The notes under the pieces: generated by a model
The model's input: only the letters and a program-made list of their open reading frames with translations
Databases searched by the model: none
What the model was told of the DNA's origin: nothing
Shown here: positions 15,993-24,451 of the stretch, piece by piece
How positions within the stretch are numbered: position 1 is the first letter of the stretch
How the letters are laid out: each line of letters begins with the position of its first letter
Origin: Herbaspirillum sp. DW155
Lineage (GTDB): Bacteria > Pseudomonadota > Gammaproteobacteria > Burkholderiales > Burkholderiaceae_D
Reading direction: 5' to 3'
DNA length: 64,000 nucleotides
Assembly (NCBI RefSeq): GCF_037076565.1
Contig: NZ_AP029028.1
Coordinates: 1,736,001 to 1,800,000, forward strand
Made by a program: the position numbers and the translations under genes

Positions 15993-16798
15993 GCCAGAAA
16001 AGATTGGAAAAACTGAAAATAGTTTTCGAGATTGAAGTTCAATCCGAGAAAGTCGAGCGTAGTGGTAAGCTGGAAATCTGGCGGAACGATCAGAGCAACG
16101 GAGTGAATGACGTGGAAGCGTTGGAGACGATTATCGAGATTCTAAATGCTGCCAATGCCAAGGTGGAATTTAAGGAAAATGGTGAAGGCGAACCGATTTC
16201 ACCAGACCTCTATCTTAGGAAAGTTGCTCAGCAGGGATGTTGGAATCGTCCGCTGGAAATAGATGGCTTACGTTTCGGCTTTGCCAGTTTACCTAAATTT
16301 TCTATTTGCATTGTTTCTATTGAGGAGCTAGACAAAGGGAGCGCAGGAGATTGGACGAAGTGGATTGAGTCATTTATCCACAAAGAGGGTTTTATACAGG
16401 CATGGGTTTCCGATGTCGAATACGATTACTGGCAAAATGTCCGAGATCCGCTTCAATATGAAGCGGCAGGACGGGATTACGGGAATTTACCTACTAAGTC
16501 GAATGGCTTACCACCTCCGCTTGAGCAGGTGGAGATCGACACTTCTGTAAATCCTGGAAAATGGCTTTTTCGAGAAAATTATATTGAAGCCATCGGATCA
16601 CCGATGTGGTTGGGTGAGGCATTTTGGGTAAAAGTTGGGCATGACCGAAAGCAAATCCTAGAGCATTCTAATGATCTGAATCTTGTGGAGCTGTCACCTG
16701 GAGTGCTTAGGCTGTCTGTTAAATCGGAGAGCTTTTGTGATAGCTCTACTGAACCTATGCAGAGAAAATTGAGGTGGATTTTATATGGAACAGAATAA
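15989..16798 (+). CDS. Putative immunity protein for the adjacent CdiA-like toxin
   Basis: The 269-residue product begins at an ATG overlapping the toxin stop codon (ATGA at 15989-15992), the standard toxin-immunity coupling. No signal peptide or membrane segment is visible, as expected for a cytoplasmic nuclease inhibitor. The sequence is rich in acidic and aromatic residues (EYDYWQNV, MWLGEAFWVKVGHD). Codon use is AT-rich like the toxin end and unlike the flanking genome, which argues for transfer as a unit. I do not recognise a named immunity family; some immunity families share the W-L-G-x-x-F-W type of motif. The function is inferred mainly from position. Confidence 0.65.
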   Translation: MSQKRLEKLKIVFEIEVQSEKVERSGKLEIWRNDQSNGVNDVEALETIIEILNAANAKVEFKENGEGEPISPDLYLRKVAQQGCWNRPLEIDGLRFGFASLPKFSICIVSIEELDKGSAGDWTKWIESFIHKEGFIQAWVSDVEYDYWQNVRDPLQYEAAGRDYGNLPTKSNGLPPPLEQVEIDTSVNPGKWLFRENYIEAIGSPMWLGEAFWVKVGHDRKQILEHSNDLNLVELSPGVLRLSVKSESFCDSSTEPMQRKLRWILYGTE

Positions 16799-16868
16799 GG
16801 GGCTGCCATGAGCTTCGTTTCTAAAGATTAGATAGATCCCCTCATACCTCTAGCTACTGATCGCCTGA

Positions 16869-18098
16869 CTGGTCAAGCAGACGGTGACGCTGGCCGATGG
16901 CAGCACGCAGGAAGTGCTGGTGCCGCAGGTCTATATCCACGCCGCCAATGTGGAAGTGACCGGTCAGGGCACGCTGATCGCGGGCAATGACGTGGCCTTC
17001 CAGGCGGCACAGGATATCGTCAACAGCGGGGGCACGATTGCCGGGCGGCAGAGTGTGTCGCTGGCGGGCAATAACGTGCAGAACCTGGGTGGGCGTATCA
17101 GTGGCGGTGCGGTGGGTGTGGCGGCTGCACAGGACATCAACAATATCGGCGGCACCATCGATGCGCGTAATACGCTGGTGGCAAGTGCGGGTCGCGACAT
17201 CAACAGCGCTTCCACCACGGTAGCAACGGCTAATGCGGTCACCAGTGGCACCAACATCAACCAGAGCGCATCGATGTCGGTCTCCGAGACCAATGGTTCG
17301 TTCACCGCAGTAGCAGGGAGGGACATCAACCTCAAGGCCAGCAGCACCTCTGCGGACAACGTGACCTTGGTTGCGCAACGTGACGTGAACCTGTCCACGG
17401 TGCACGAAACGTCCCAAGAAAAAATCACCTGGGACAACGACAACCGCGCCGAAGTCAACCGTGACAACGCCATCGGCAGCACGGTACAGGGCAAGCAGAT
17501 CAGCGTCACGGCGGGCCGCGACATCAACGCACAGGCAGCCTACGTCAACGCCGAAGGCTCGTTGTCTGCAACGGCGGTCAACAACATCAACATCGGCACC
17601 GATGTAAGTACCGCTAGTGCGCGAGACCAGCACAAGAAGAGCGACAGCGGCGGCATGCTGGCCACGCGCACGGTGACTACCGATGACAGCAGCAGCCAGG
17701 CGATCAATCAGGGGACGACCTTCTCGGGCAATACGGTAGCGGTGCGCGCCGGTAATGACATCAATATCAAGGGCAGCAATGTTGTTTCCACGGAAGGCAC
17801 CGGCCTTGCCGCCGGTAACAACGTCAACATCGTTGCTGCCGTGGATAACAAAACGCAGAACAGTTTCCGGAAGGAGACTACGAGCGGTGTGATGGGTACA
17901 GGCTTCGGTGTGACCATAGGCACCCGTGAGCAAAGCCATGACGGGAAGACGCAGGGGCAGACCGCCTCTGCTTCTACGGTGGGCAGCACGGATGGGAACG
18001 TGAGCATCGTGGCGGGTAATCGCTACACGCAGGTAGGCAGCGATGTAGCAGCGCCTAAGGGAGACATCGACATTGCGGCCAAGTCCGAGGAAATAAAA
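16869..18098 (+). pseudogene. Displaced second TpsA haemagglutinin cassette, truncated at both ends
   Basis: In-frame haemagglutinin coding begins abruptly at LVKQTVTLADGS, directly after an in-frame TGA (16866-16868), 70 bp beyond the immunity gene. The part 17193-18098 is collinear without gaps with 12285-13190 of the main gene and nearly identical. The part 16869-17192 encodes VPQVYIHAANVEVTG through RNTLVASAG, which in this family lies just before GRDINSAS and is missing from the main gene. The cassette is cut at EEIKA by the IS element, where the main gene continues VEIKAAEQASK. It lacks the TPS domain, signal peptide, pretoxin and toxin, so it is a dead or donor fragment. Confidence 0.85.
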
Positions 18099-18128
18099 GC
18101 CCCGGAATTCCGGGGCTTCAGATTGATG

Positions 18129-18158
18129 ACAAAGCCCTGGCGAGAGCCAAGGCTTTGT
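18129..18158 (+). other. Stem-loop between the left IS end and the transposase start
   Basis: Arms ACAAAGCC (18129-18136) and GGCTTTGT (18151-18158) are perfectly complementary around 14 bases. It lies 13 bases upstream of the transposase start codon. It may block read-through transcription or ribosome access from outside the element; that role is inference. Confidence 0.5.
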
Positions 18159-18171
18159 TGTTTAATCGGTC

Positions 18172-19638
18172 ATGCTCAAAAAACCGACAGCCGCCCAGCA
18201 CGAGTTAGAGATGGTGACCATCGAGATGCTCGTGCCCAAGGACCACCTGCTGCGCAAGATCGACGCGGCGGTGGATTTCGAGTTCATCCGCGAGAAGGTG
18301 GCGCATCTGTATTGCGCCGACAATGGCCGCCCGGCACTGGACCCGGTGGTACTCTTCAAGCTCTTGTTCATCGGCTACCTCTTCGGTATCCGCAGCGAGC
18401 GCCAGCTCATCCGCGAGGTCCAGGTCAACGTGGCCTATCGCTGGTTTGCCGGATTCCGTCTGACCGACAAGGTGCCGGACTCCTCCACCTTCTCCCAGAA
18501 CCGGCGCCGCCGCTTCATTGATACCACCGTCTATCAAGACATCTTCGACGAGATCGTGCGCCAGGCCATTGGACGCGGCATGGTCGATGGCCGTGTGCTC
18601 TACAGCGACAGCACCCACCTCAAGGCCAACGCCAACAAGAACAAGTTCGACTACGTTCAAGTTACCCAGACCCCCTCGGCCTATCTGGCCGAACTGGATG
18701 CGGCTGTGGATATCGACCGTGCCGAGCATGGCAAGAAGCCGCTCAAGCGCGACGATGATGATGAGCCGCCCACCAAAGAAATCAAGGTCAGTCGCACCGA
18801 TCCCGAGAGCGGCTACATGGTGCGCGACGACAAGCCCAAGGGCTTCTTCTACCTGGATCACCGCACCGTCGATGCCAAGCATTGCATCATTACCGATACC
18901 CATGTCACGCCCGCCTCAGTCCATGACAGTCAACCTTATCTGGCACGCCTGGATCGTCAGCGCCAGACGTTCGGATTTGATGTACAGGCCGTTGGCCTGG
19001 ATGCTGGCTATTTCACACCGGCCGTCTGCCAGGGACTGGAGAATCGCGAGATCAGCGGCGTGATGGGCTACCGCACACCCAACCACAAGCCGGGGACATT
19101 CTTTAAACGGGCGTATGAGTACGATGCCTACCGTGACGAATACATCTGCCCGCAGGGCCAGTCCTTGCACTACAGCACCACCAATCGGCAGGGGTATCGG
19201 GAATACAAATCCAAGCCTGAACAATGCCGGGGCTGCAAGGTACGCGAGCAATGCACCAATAGCGCCAATGCGGTCAAGGTGGTGACGCGCCATGTGTGGG
19301 AGCGTTCCAAGGAGAAGGTGGATGATCGGCGTCGTACCGAATGGGGCAAGCGCATCTATGCCCGACGCAAGGAAACGGTAGAACGCAGCTTCGCCGACGC
19401 CAAGCAATTGCACGGACATCGCTATGCCCGCATGCGCGGCTTGCGCAAGGTCGCCGAGCAGTGCTTGTTGGCGGCGGCGGCCCAGAACATGAAGAAGATT
19501 GCCCTGCTGGTGGCGCGCTTGCGCGCGCTTTTACCGGGCTTGAACGCCTATGCCAGCGTACAAAAGTGGCTACAGAGAAAAATGAGCGCATTGCTTGGCT
19601 TCTGCGCCATCGACCATCTGCAAATTACCTGCGCCTGA
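18172..19638 (+). CDS. IS1182-family transposase
   Basis: This 488-residue transposase has the N-terminal DUF772 domain (PLRK-like VPKDHLLRKIDAAVDFEFI and RPALDPVVLFKLLFIGYLFG). A DDE catalytic domain follows, with Asp in VLYSDSTHLKAN, Asp in VGLDAGYFTP and Glu in ETVERSFADAK. A CX2C-type cluster (CRGCKVREQC) occurs in the middle, as is usual for IS1182. The frame is intact and full length, so the element may still be active. It is read in the same direction as the interrupted haemagglutinin cassette. Confidence 0.95.
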   Translation: MLKKPTAAQHELEMVTIEMLVPKDHLLRKIDAAVDFEFIREKVAHLYCADNGRPALDPVVLFKLLFIGYLFGIRSERQLIREVQVNVAYRWFAGFRLTDKVPDSSTFSQNRRRRFIDTTVYQDIFDEIVRQAIGRGMVDGRVLYSDSTHLKANANKNKFDYVQVTQTPSAYLAELDAAVDIDRAEHGKKPLKRDDDDEPPTKEIKVSRTDPESGYMVRDDKPKGFFYLDHRTVDAKHCIITDTHVTPASVHDSQPYLARLDRQRQTFGFDVQAVGLDAGYFTPAVCQGLENREISGVMGYRTPNHKPGTFFKRAYEYDAYRDEYICPQGQSLHYSTTNRQGYREYKSKPEQCRGCKVREQCTNSANAVKVVTRHVWERSKEKVDDRRRTEWGKRIYARRKETVERSFADAKQLHGHRYARMRGLRKVAEQCLLAAAAQNMKKIALLVARLRALLPGLNAYASVQKWLQRKMSALLGFCAIDHLQITCA

Positions 19639-19645
19639 AAAACAA

Positions 19646-19671
19646 AACCCCGTGTTCGAAAACACGGGGTT
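19646..19671 (+). terminator. Hairpin at the end of the IS transposase
   Basis: Perfect 11-bp stem AACCCCGTGTT / AACACGGGGTT closed by a CGAA tetraloop, starting seven bases after the transposase stop and ending next to the right inverted repeat. It lacks a T run but is a very stable 3' end. Confidence 0.55.
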
Positions 19672-19780
19672 CGTCATCAACCTGAAGCCCCGGAATTCCG
19701 GGGCTTTTATTTGGTGAAGAGTAGGACGCTTGTCAGTGGAAGATATTAAACAAAATCCCCACGGTCCGAGCAGCAATTGC

Positions 19781-20713
19781 TCAGCGTTTTTTTGCAATGA
19801 CCGTTGGAAACATGCGGCTACGGTCGTCGTCAAAGACGATATCGGTAAAACCCGCCTCTTCAAGTTGGGCCCGAGTTTGCGCATGCGTGCGAAACGCGTT
19901 CCATTTGGCTTCGATGATACGCACGAACAGCAAGTGCTGTAATTGTAGCGCTTGCGGTTCGATCTCATTCATGTTCCATGGTGACTGCGTAGACAGCGTT
20001 GGCGGCGGCGTAAGGAAACTGGTTACTAGCGTCCCGCCCGGCTTCAGTGCGCGAAAGAAGGCGCGATACAACATGATCACACGGTTATCGTCCGTTTCAT
20101 AGATGTTGAGGCCATTACTGGTCAGCACATCAAATTCGGCTTCTGCTCCCGCACTCCAAGCATCTTCGCAGCGCAGCGTCAGATGCTTGGATAAACCTTG
20201 TTGCTGGGCAAGCGCCTGAGCGCCTTTCAGCGCCTGCGCATCGAGATCGATGCCGACCAGTGAGATGTCAGGATTGGGGCCATAGTCAAGCAATAGTAAT
20301 TCTCCCATCCAGCCGCAGGGTATCGACGCCAGCACTTGGCCGTGCTGCACCAGCGCCTGGAGATGGCGGCGGAAGATGCCGTAGCGTTCGCGGGTAGCTT
20401 GGGCGGCCGGTAGTTTCTCGAACGTCCAGCGTTCGAGTCCCCGCATATTAGTGTGTTGAACGGACTCTGGAGAATAGGTGACCAGTTGGTGAGTCCAATA
20501 TGCGTTGAGGCCGCGATTCTTGAGCAGGAAGCGGCCCAGTTCAAAGCGCGACAGTTCTTCCAATAATTCAATCTGGTACCCTACGTCGCCGTGCGGTAAA
20601 TCGCCGGCGTTACGCAATCGCGTTCTGGTGCTTTGCAAGATTTCGCCTAGGTCGTCCGAGGCGTCGGGTGTATGGGAAATCAGGGCCGGAGTCGGGGAGT
20701 GTGCTGCCGTCAT
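19781..20713 (-). CDS. Class I SAM-dependent methyltransferase of unknown substrate
   Basis: The 310-residue protein has an N-terminal helical region (about 1-130). A Rossmann-type SAM-binding core follows, with LLLLDYGPNPDISLVGIDLD (motif I and post-I, about residue 150-170), LRCEDAW, DVLTSNGLNIYE (motif II, about 210) and LKPGGTLVTSFLTPP (motif III). The C-terminus AGFTDIVFDDDRSRMFPTVIAKKR completes the fold. It is a soluble cytoplasmic protein. The gene sits alone between an IS element and an IS3 remnant in AT-richer DNA, which suggests it arrived with the accessory region. The substrate cannot be inferred. Confidence 0.8.
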   Translation of the reverse strand: MTAAHSPTPALISHTPDASDDLGEILQSTRTRLRNAGDLPHGDVGYQIELLEELSRFELGRFLLKNRGLNAYWTHQLVTYSPESVQHTNMRGLERWTFEKLPAAQATRERYGIFRRHLQALVQHGQVLASIPCGWMGELLLLDYGPNPDISLVGIDLDAQALKGAQALAQQQGLSKHLTLRCEDAWSAGAEAEFDVLTSNGLNIYETDDNRVIMLYRAFFRALKPGGTLVTSFLTPPPTLSTQSPWNMNEIEPQALQLQHLLFVRIIEAKWNAFRTHAQTRAQLEEAGFTDIVFDDDRSRMFPTVIAKKR

Positions 20714-20878
20714 TTTTTATCCTGTCGAAGGGAGGGGCGGGGGCATTGTTTCTTGAAGCGATAACCGTACTTAAATTCCACTAGATAGTAAAGATAGATA
20801 CTTTGCAAGGATGGCATTCAAAAGTTGGCTGCGCTGAAGCAGACGCTCTAAGCTGGCCAGCCTCAAGGTAACGGTAAC

Positions 20879-21105
20879 CTGATCCTTCATTCTGACAGTG
20901 GATCCCAATACGTCGGGATTCGCTATAGTGAACGTCTAGCGGAGACGGGCATTGTGCCATCGGTTGGCAGCCGTGGCGACAGCTACGATAGCGCCTTGGC
21001 CGAAACCATCATTGATTGCTCGAATCCATCGGCTATACCTTTCCGGCAGAAGTTGAGGAAAGCTACTATAGCTGGTTCGCCAGCAATACCGCAGTATCGG
21101 CATAA
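20879..21105 (+). pseudogene. Remnant of an IS3-family transposase (OrfB catalytic domain)
   Basis: The frame reads LILHSDSGSQYVGIRYSERL and then AETGIVPSVGSRGDSYDSALAETII, the DDE-domain core of IS3-group OrfB (HSDRGSQY...PSxGDSYDNALAET). After about 34 codons the frame shifts, and the sequence LESIGYTFPAEVEESYY, the normal C-terminal end, follows directly. Roughly 50 codons between these blocks and the whole 5' half are missing. Some key residues remain, but the gene is dead. Confidence 0.85.
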
Positions 21106-21218
21106 CTTAAACCAAATAGCCTCCGCGAAAGTCGGCGCAGTTCATACGGATATCGAGATGAGGAGTACTTCTTCCTCAAATTCAAAGCCGCGTTCCCCGG
21201 AAATATGCGATGAACCGA

Positions 21219-21390
21219 AAAATTGCCTTTGATAATACAAACAGAAGAACGCTCCGAGGCGAAGAGATCAGCGTATACGCTGGCCGTGACATCAACGCTC
21301 AGGCACCTTACGTCACCCCCGAAGGCTCGTTGTCCGCAGCGGTGTCAACAACATCAGCATCGGCACCGATGTCAGCACTGACCACCTGTC
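21219..21390 (+). pseudogene. Third, decayed haemagglutinin (TpsA) fragment
   Basis: The frame encodes GEEISVYAGRDINAQAPYVT followed by PEGSLSA. This corresponds to GKQISVTAGRDINAQAAYVN plus AEGSLSA of the main gene (12588-12665), preceded by degenerate DNTN (compare DNDN). The copy is much more diverged than the 16.9-18.1 kb cassette and has a deletion before GEEIS and a frameshift after SLSA. It is a relic of an older haemagglutinin copy. It runs in frame into the next gene's upstream region, which makes a misleadingly long open frame. Confidence 0.75.
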
Positions 21391-21440
21391 CGTCCGCCGT
21401 CTCGATTGCCGCTAAAACCCAACCACGCAGGAGACACCCC

Positions 21441-22358
21441 ATGCCCCTCCCAGAAACCCCCTTCCAGCACCTCGACCCTCGCTTTAGCCGACTGGTCATC
21501 AACACCGCCCAGCTCGATCGCCTCTACCAGGGCTGCCGCTGGGCCGAAGGCCCGGTATGGCTGCCCGCCACCCAGGAACTGATCTGGAGCGATATCCCCA
21601 ACAACCGCCTGATGCGCTGGTCCGAAGGCGCCGGGGCGGGGGTGTTCCGCCAGCCGTCCCACTTCAACAACGGCAATACCCTGGACCGCGAAGGCCGCAT
21701 CGTCGCTTGCCTGCATGGGAGCCGCTCCGTCGTGCGCACCGAGCACGATGGCAGCATCACAACGCTGGCCTCGCACTGGCAGGGCAAGCGCCTCAATTCG
21801 CCCAATGACGTGGTGGTCAAGTCCGATGGCTCGATCTGGTTCACCGATCCGGACTACGGTATCAACAGCGACTACGAAGGCTACAAGGCCGACAGCGAGA
21901 TCGGTGCCTGCAACGTCTATCGCATCGATGGCGCGAGCGGACAAATCAGCGTAGTCAGCAGTGCGCTCGAACGCCCCAACGGTCTGGCGTTCTCCCTCGA
22001 TGAAAGCCGGCTCTACATCGCCGACACCGGCCTCACGCACCGCGCAGGCGGGCCGCATCACATCCGTGTGTTCGATGTGGTGGATGGCATCACCCTCCAG
22101 GGCGGGGAAGTGTTTGCCACTATCGACCCAGGCCTGGCCGACGGTTTCCGGCTGGATGACCAGGGCAACATCTGGACCTCGGCCGGCGATGGCGTGCATT
22201 GCTATGCGCCCGATGGCACGCTGCTGGGGAAGATCCTCGTGCCGGAAGTGGTCTCCAATGTGGTCTTTGGCGGGCCGCGCAGAAATCGTCTCTTCATCAC
22301 GGCCACGACCTCGCTCTACGCGGTCTACCTGGCCGTCAATGGGGCCGTGCGCCCCTGA
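21441..22358 (+). CDS. SMP-30/gluconolactonase family lactonase
   Basis: These six-bladed beta-propeller enzymes hydrolyse sugar lactones with a divalent metal. The 305-residue product carries the conserved metal-site segments WAEGPVWLPA (Glu), HFNNGNTLDREGRI, LNSPNDVVVKSDGSIWFTDPDYG (Asn and Asp, given in part) and the late GLADGFRLDDQGNIW Asp. The ATG at 21441 is preceded by CAGGAGACA. The longer open frame to 21210 is the haemagglutinin scrap and is excluded. The gene marks the return to ordinary chromosome after the accessory region. A convergent EamA exporter gene ends 15 bp away. The physiological substrate is unknown. Confidence 0.92.
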   Translation: MPLPETPFQHLDPRFSRLVINTAQLDRLYQGCRWAEGPVWLPATQELIWSDIPNNRLMRWSEGAGAGVFRQPSHFNNGNTLDREGRIVACLHGSRSVVRTEHDGSITTLASHWQGKRLNSPNDVVVKSDGSIWFTDPDYGINSDYEGYKADSEIGACNVYRIDGASGQISVVSSALERPNGLAFSLDESRLYIADTGLTHRAGGPHHIRVFDVVDGITLQGGEVFATIDPGLADGFRLDDQGNIWTSAGDGVHCYAPDGTLLGKILVPEVVSNVVFGGPRRNRLFITATTSLYAVYLAVNGAVRP

Positions 22359-22373
22359 ACGCTTCCGCTCAGG

Positions 22374-23279
22374 TCAGGGCAGCCGGCGCGGGTCGGCTGG
22401 CGATGGCGCGCGGCGCGGACTCCGCAGCGCCACCGCCAGGCCGGCCACAATCGCTGCCGCCCCCGCCATCATCGATACCGAGAGCGCCTCGCCCAGTAAC
22501 CAGGCCGAGGCCAGCACGCCAAACATGGGCGAGAGCGCATTGAGCATCAGCGCCTTCACGCCCAGCCGCGCAACCACCCAGTTGAACAAGGCCACACTCA
22601 CGATGCTCACCAGCACGCCGTGATAGGCGCTCTGTACCAGCAGGGCGGAGAGGGGCTTGCTGAAGGTCTGTACTCCGAGCCACGGCAACGCCAGCAGCAT
22701 GCAGGCCAGCGAGAGTACCTGCGTCAGTGCCACCGCATCGAGCGGGGCAATCTTCCAGGTGCGATTGAGCACCAGGTAGCTCGACCACATCAGTGCCGAC
22801 AGCACGAACAGCAGGTCGCCGCGCCACGCTCCGTTTGGCGCTACGCCGCCGCTGGCGAGCAGGCCGTTCAGGCCCACCAGTGCCAGGCCCGCCAGCAACA
22901 GCATCACGCCCCACGGCGAGATGCGTTCGCGCTGCCCCAGTGCGAAGCGGCTGATGGCCATGCCGAACAGGGGCGTCAGCGCAGGATGGATCAGCGCGCC
23001 ATGCGAGGCCGGTGCATAGTTGACTCCGGCCACCAGCACCAGGCTGAACAAGGGGCCGGACAGCAGAAACAGCACCAGCCCGCGCCGCCAGCCTACGCCG
23101 CATGCACTGAGTACGCCACGGCGCCAGGCAAAGGGCAGGATCAGCAAGCCGCTGGTGAGAAAGCGCATCAGCGTGGCGTCCAGTGGCGTGAGCCCTTGTT
23201 GGAAGCCGTAGCGCGAGATCACGGGCTGGATGCCCCAGATCAGCGCGACCAGGATGCCGGAGAGGATGGGTGGGTTCAT
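22374..23279 (-). CDS. EamA/DMT-family inner-membrane transporter
   Basis: This 301-residue integral membrane protein has about ten predicted hydrophobic helices in two EamA repeats (first from ILSGILVALIWGIQPVISR, second from GDLLFVLSALMWSSYLVL). Members export amino acids or metabolites. No substrate-specific motif is visible. The ATG at 23279 gives a typical N-terminus. It is divergent from an AraC-type regulator 171 bp away, which may control it. Confidence 0.9.
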   Translation of the reverse strand: MNPPILSGILVALIWGIQPVISRYGFQQGLTPLDATLMRFLTSGLLILPFAWRRGVLSACGVGWRRGLVLFLLSGPLFSLVLVAGVNYAPASHGALIHPALTPLFGMAISRFALGQRERISPWGVMLLLAGLALVGLNGLLASGGVAPNGAWRGDLLFVLSALMWSSYLVLNRTWKIAPLDAVALTQVLSLACMLLALPWLGVQTFSKPLSALLVQSAYHGVLVSIVSVALFNWVVARLGVKALMLNALSPMFGVLASAWLLGEALSVSMMAGAAAIVAGLAVALRSPRRAPSPADPRRLP

Positions 23280-23450
23280 TGCGGAACAGGTCAGTCAAAG
23301 CCCGTACGGTAGAGCAGGGTGGCTTGGCTGTCTTTCGATGGTTGGTCAACAATGTTTGAATATACGCCAGGGTGATTGCATGGCTGCGTTTTGACGGACT
23401 TTCGATGCTCGAGCCATAATCCACGGATTCACGCCAACCGAGGTCATCGC

Positions 23451-24260
23451 ATGCGCAAGCCTTCGTCTCGTTCTCCGCTGCCCATCGACCGGGTGGATGG
23501 CATCGCCCGGCCGGTGGTGGCGGCCGGGGCCGATTATGCGAGCGGTTCGCTGCAGCCGTGGCACAGCCACCGCAGGGCGCAGCTGCTGTTTGGACTCGGC
23601 GGGCTGATGCAGGTGGTCACGCAAGACGGGGCCTGGGTGGTGCCGCCGCAGCACGCGGTATGGATTCCGTCCGGGCGCGAACATCAGAGCCGCATGCTCT
23701 TGCCGGTGACCACCTTCAGCGCCTTCGTCGAGCCGGAATCTGCGCCGCGCGCAGCGCGCACCTGCCAGGTGCTGGAGGTGCATCCGCTGCTGCGTGAACT
23801 GCTCATCGAGGCCACTCGCATCGATCCGCACTACGCCGCGCACAGCCGCGAAGAAACGCTGATGCATCTGTTGCTCCACGAGATCGGGCGCGCCCGCGAG
23901 ATCCCCGTGCATGTGCCCTTGCCGCAGGAAGACAAACTGGGCGAGCTCTGCCGCAACTTCATGCGTGCTCCTACGATCCGCTCTCGGCCGGCTGAGTGGG
24001 CCGGGCAACTGCACATGAGCGAACGCAGCTTCAACCGCAAATTCCTGGCGCAGACGGGCATGGGTTTCCAGCAATGGCGCCTGCGCGCGTGCATCGTCAA
24101 TGCCATCTCGCGGCTGGCGCTAGGGCACTCCGTGACGGCCATTGCCTATGACCTGGGCTACGAACGGCCAGCGGCGTTCTCGACGATGTTCAAAAAGATG
24201 ACAGGGCAGGTCCCTTCCACCCATCCGGCGGCGCTTGGGGCGATGCACTCCGGTCGCTGA
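23451..24260 (+). CDS. AraC-family transcriptional regulator with N-terminal cupin
   Basis: The protein is 269 residues from the ATG at 23451, after AGGTCATCGC. The N-terminal cupin sensor has HSHRRAQLLFGLGG and WVVPPQHAVWIPSGREH (residues about 40-85). The C-terminal double helix-turn-helix contains MSERSFNRKFLAQTG and IAYDLGYERPAAFSTMFKKMTG. This AraC subgroup often regulates a divergent DMT transporter, matching the neighbour at 22374-23279. The ligand is unknown. Confidence 0.92.
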   Translation: MRKPSSRSPLPIDRVDGIARPVVAAGADYASGSLQPWHSHRRAQLLFGLGGLMQVVTQDGAWVVPPQHAVWIPSGREHQSRMLLPVTTFSAFVEPESAPRAARTCQVLEVHPLLRELLIEATRIDPHYAAHSREETLMHLLLHEIGRAREIPVHVPLPQEDKLGELCRNFMRAPTIRSRPAEWAGQLHMSERSFNRKFLAQTGMGFQQWRLRACIVNAISRLALGHSVTAIAYDLGYERPAAFSTMFKKMTGQVPSTHPAALGAMHSGR

Positions 24261-24451
24261 GCCGCATTATTGGCAATTTTCTTCATGTTTGGGCTCACTC
24301 TGGTGTAAATTAGACCGACATCGTACAAGAGGCCGAACACAGGCCTGGCGATGTCATTCGCAGTGCTGGCGCGTCGGGCGGGAGCCGGGCGGTCAGCAGG
24401 GGCTGCGAAGGTAACCACAACTAGACCACGTTGCACTTGGGAGGCTTCACC

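Larger units (their letters stand above)
18099..19704 (+). mobile_element. Complete IS1182-family insertion sequence, 1606 bp
   Basis: Terminal inverted repeats at 18099-18130 and 19673-19704 match at 31 of 32 positions. Each begins with an 18-bp perfect palindrome, GCCCCGGAATTCCGGGGC. The single transposase gene fills the element. A stem-loop (arms 18129-18136 and 18151-18158) lies just inside the left end, and a strong hairpin terminator sits at the right. The left flank is haemagglutinin sequence ending AAATAAAA, while the right flank begins TTTTATTT and is unrelated to the haemagglutinin gene. There is no simple target duplication around an uninterrupted gene. Confidence 0.88.

Noticed and set aside
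21210-22358. A 382-codon gluconolactonase with a long N-terminal extension
   Set aside because: The first 77 codons are the decayed haemagglutinin fragment; the enzyme has its own ribosome site and ATG at 21441.
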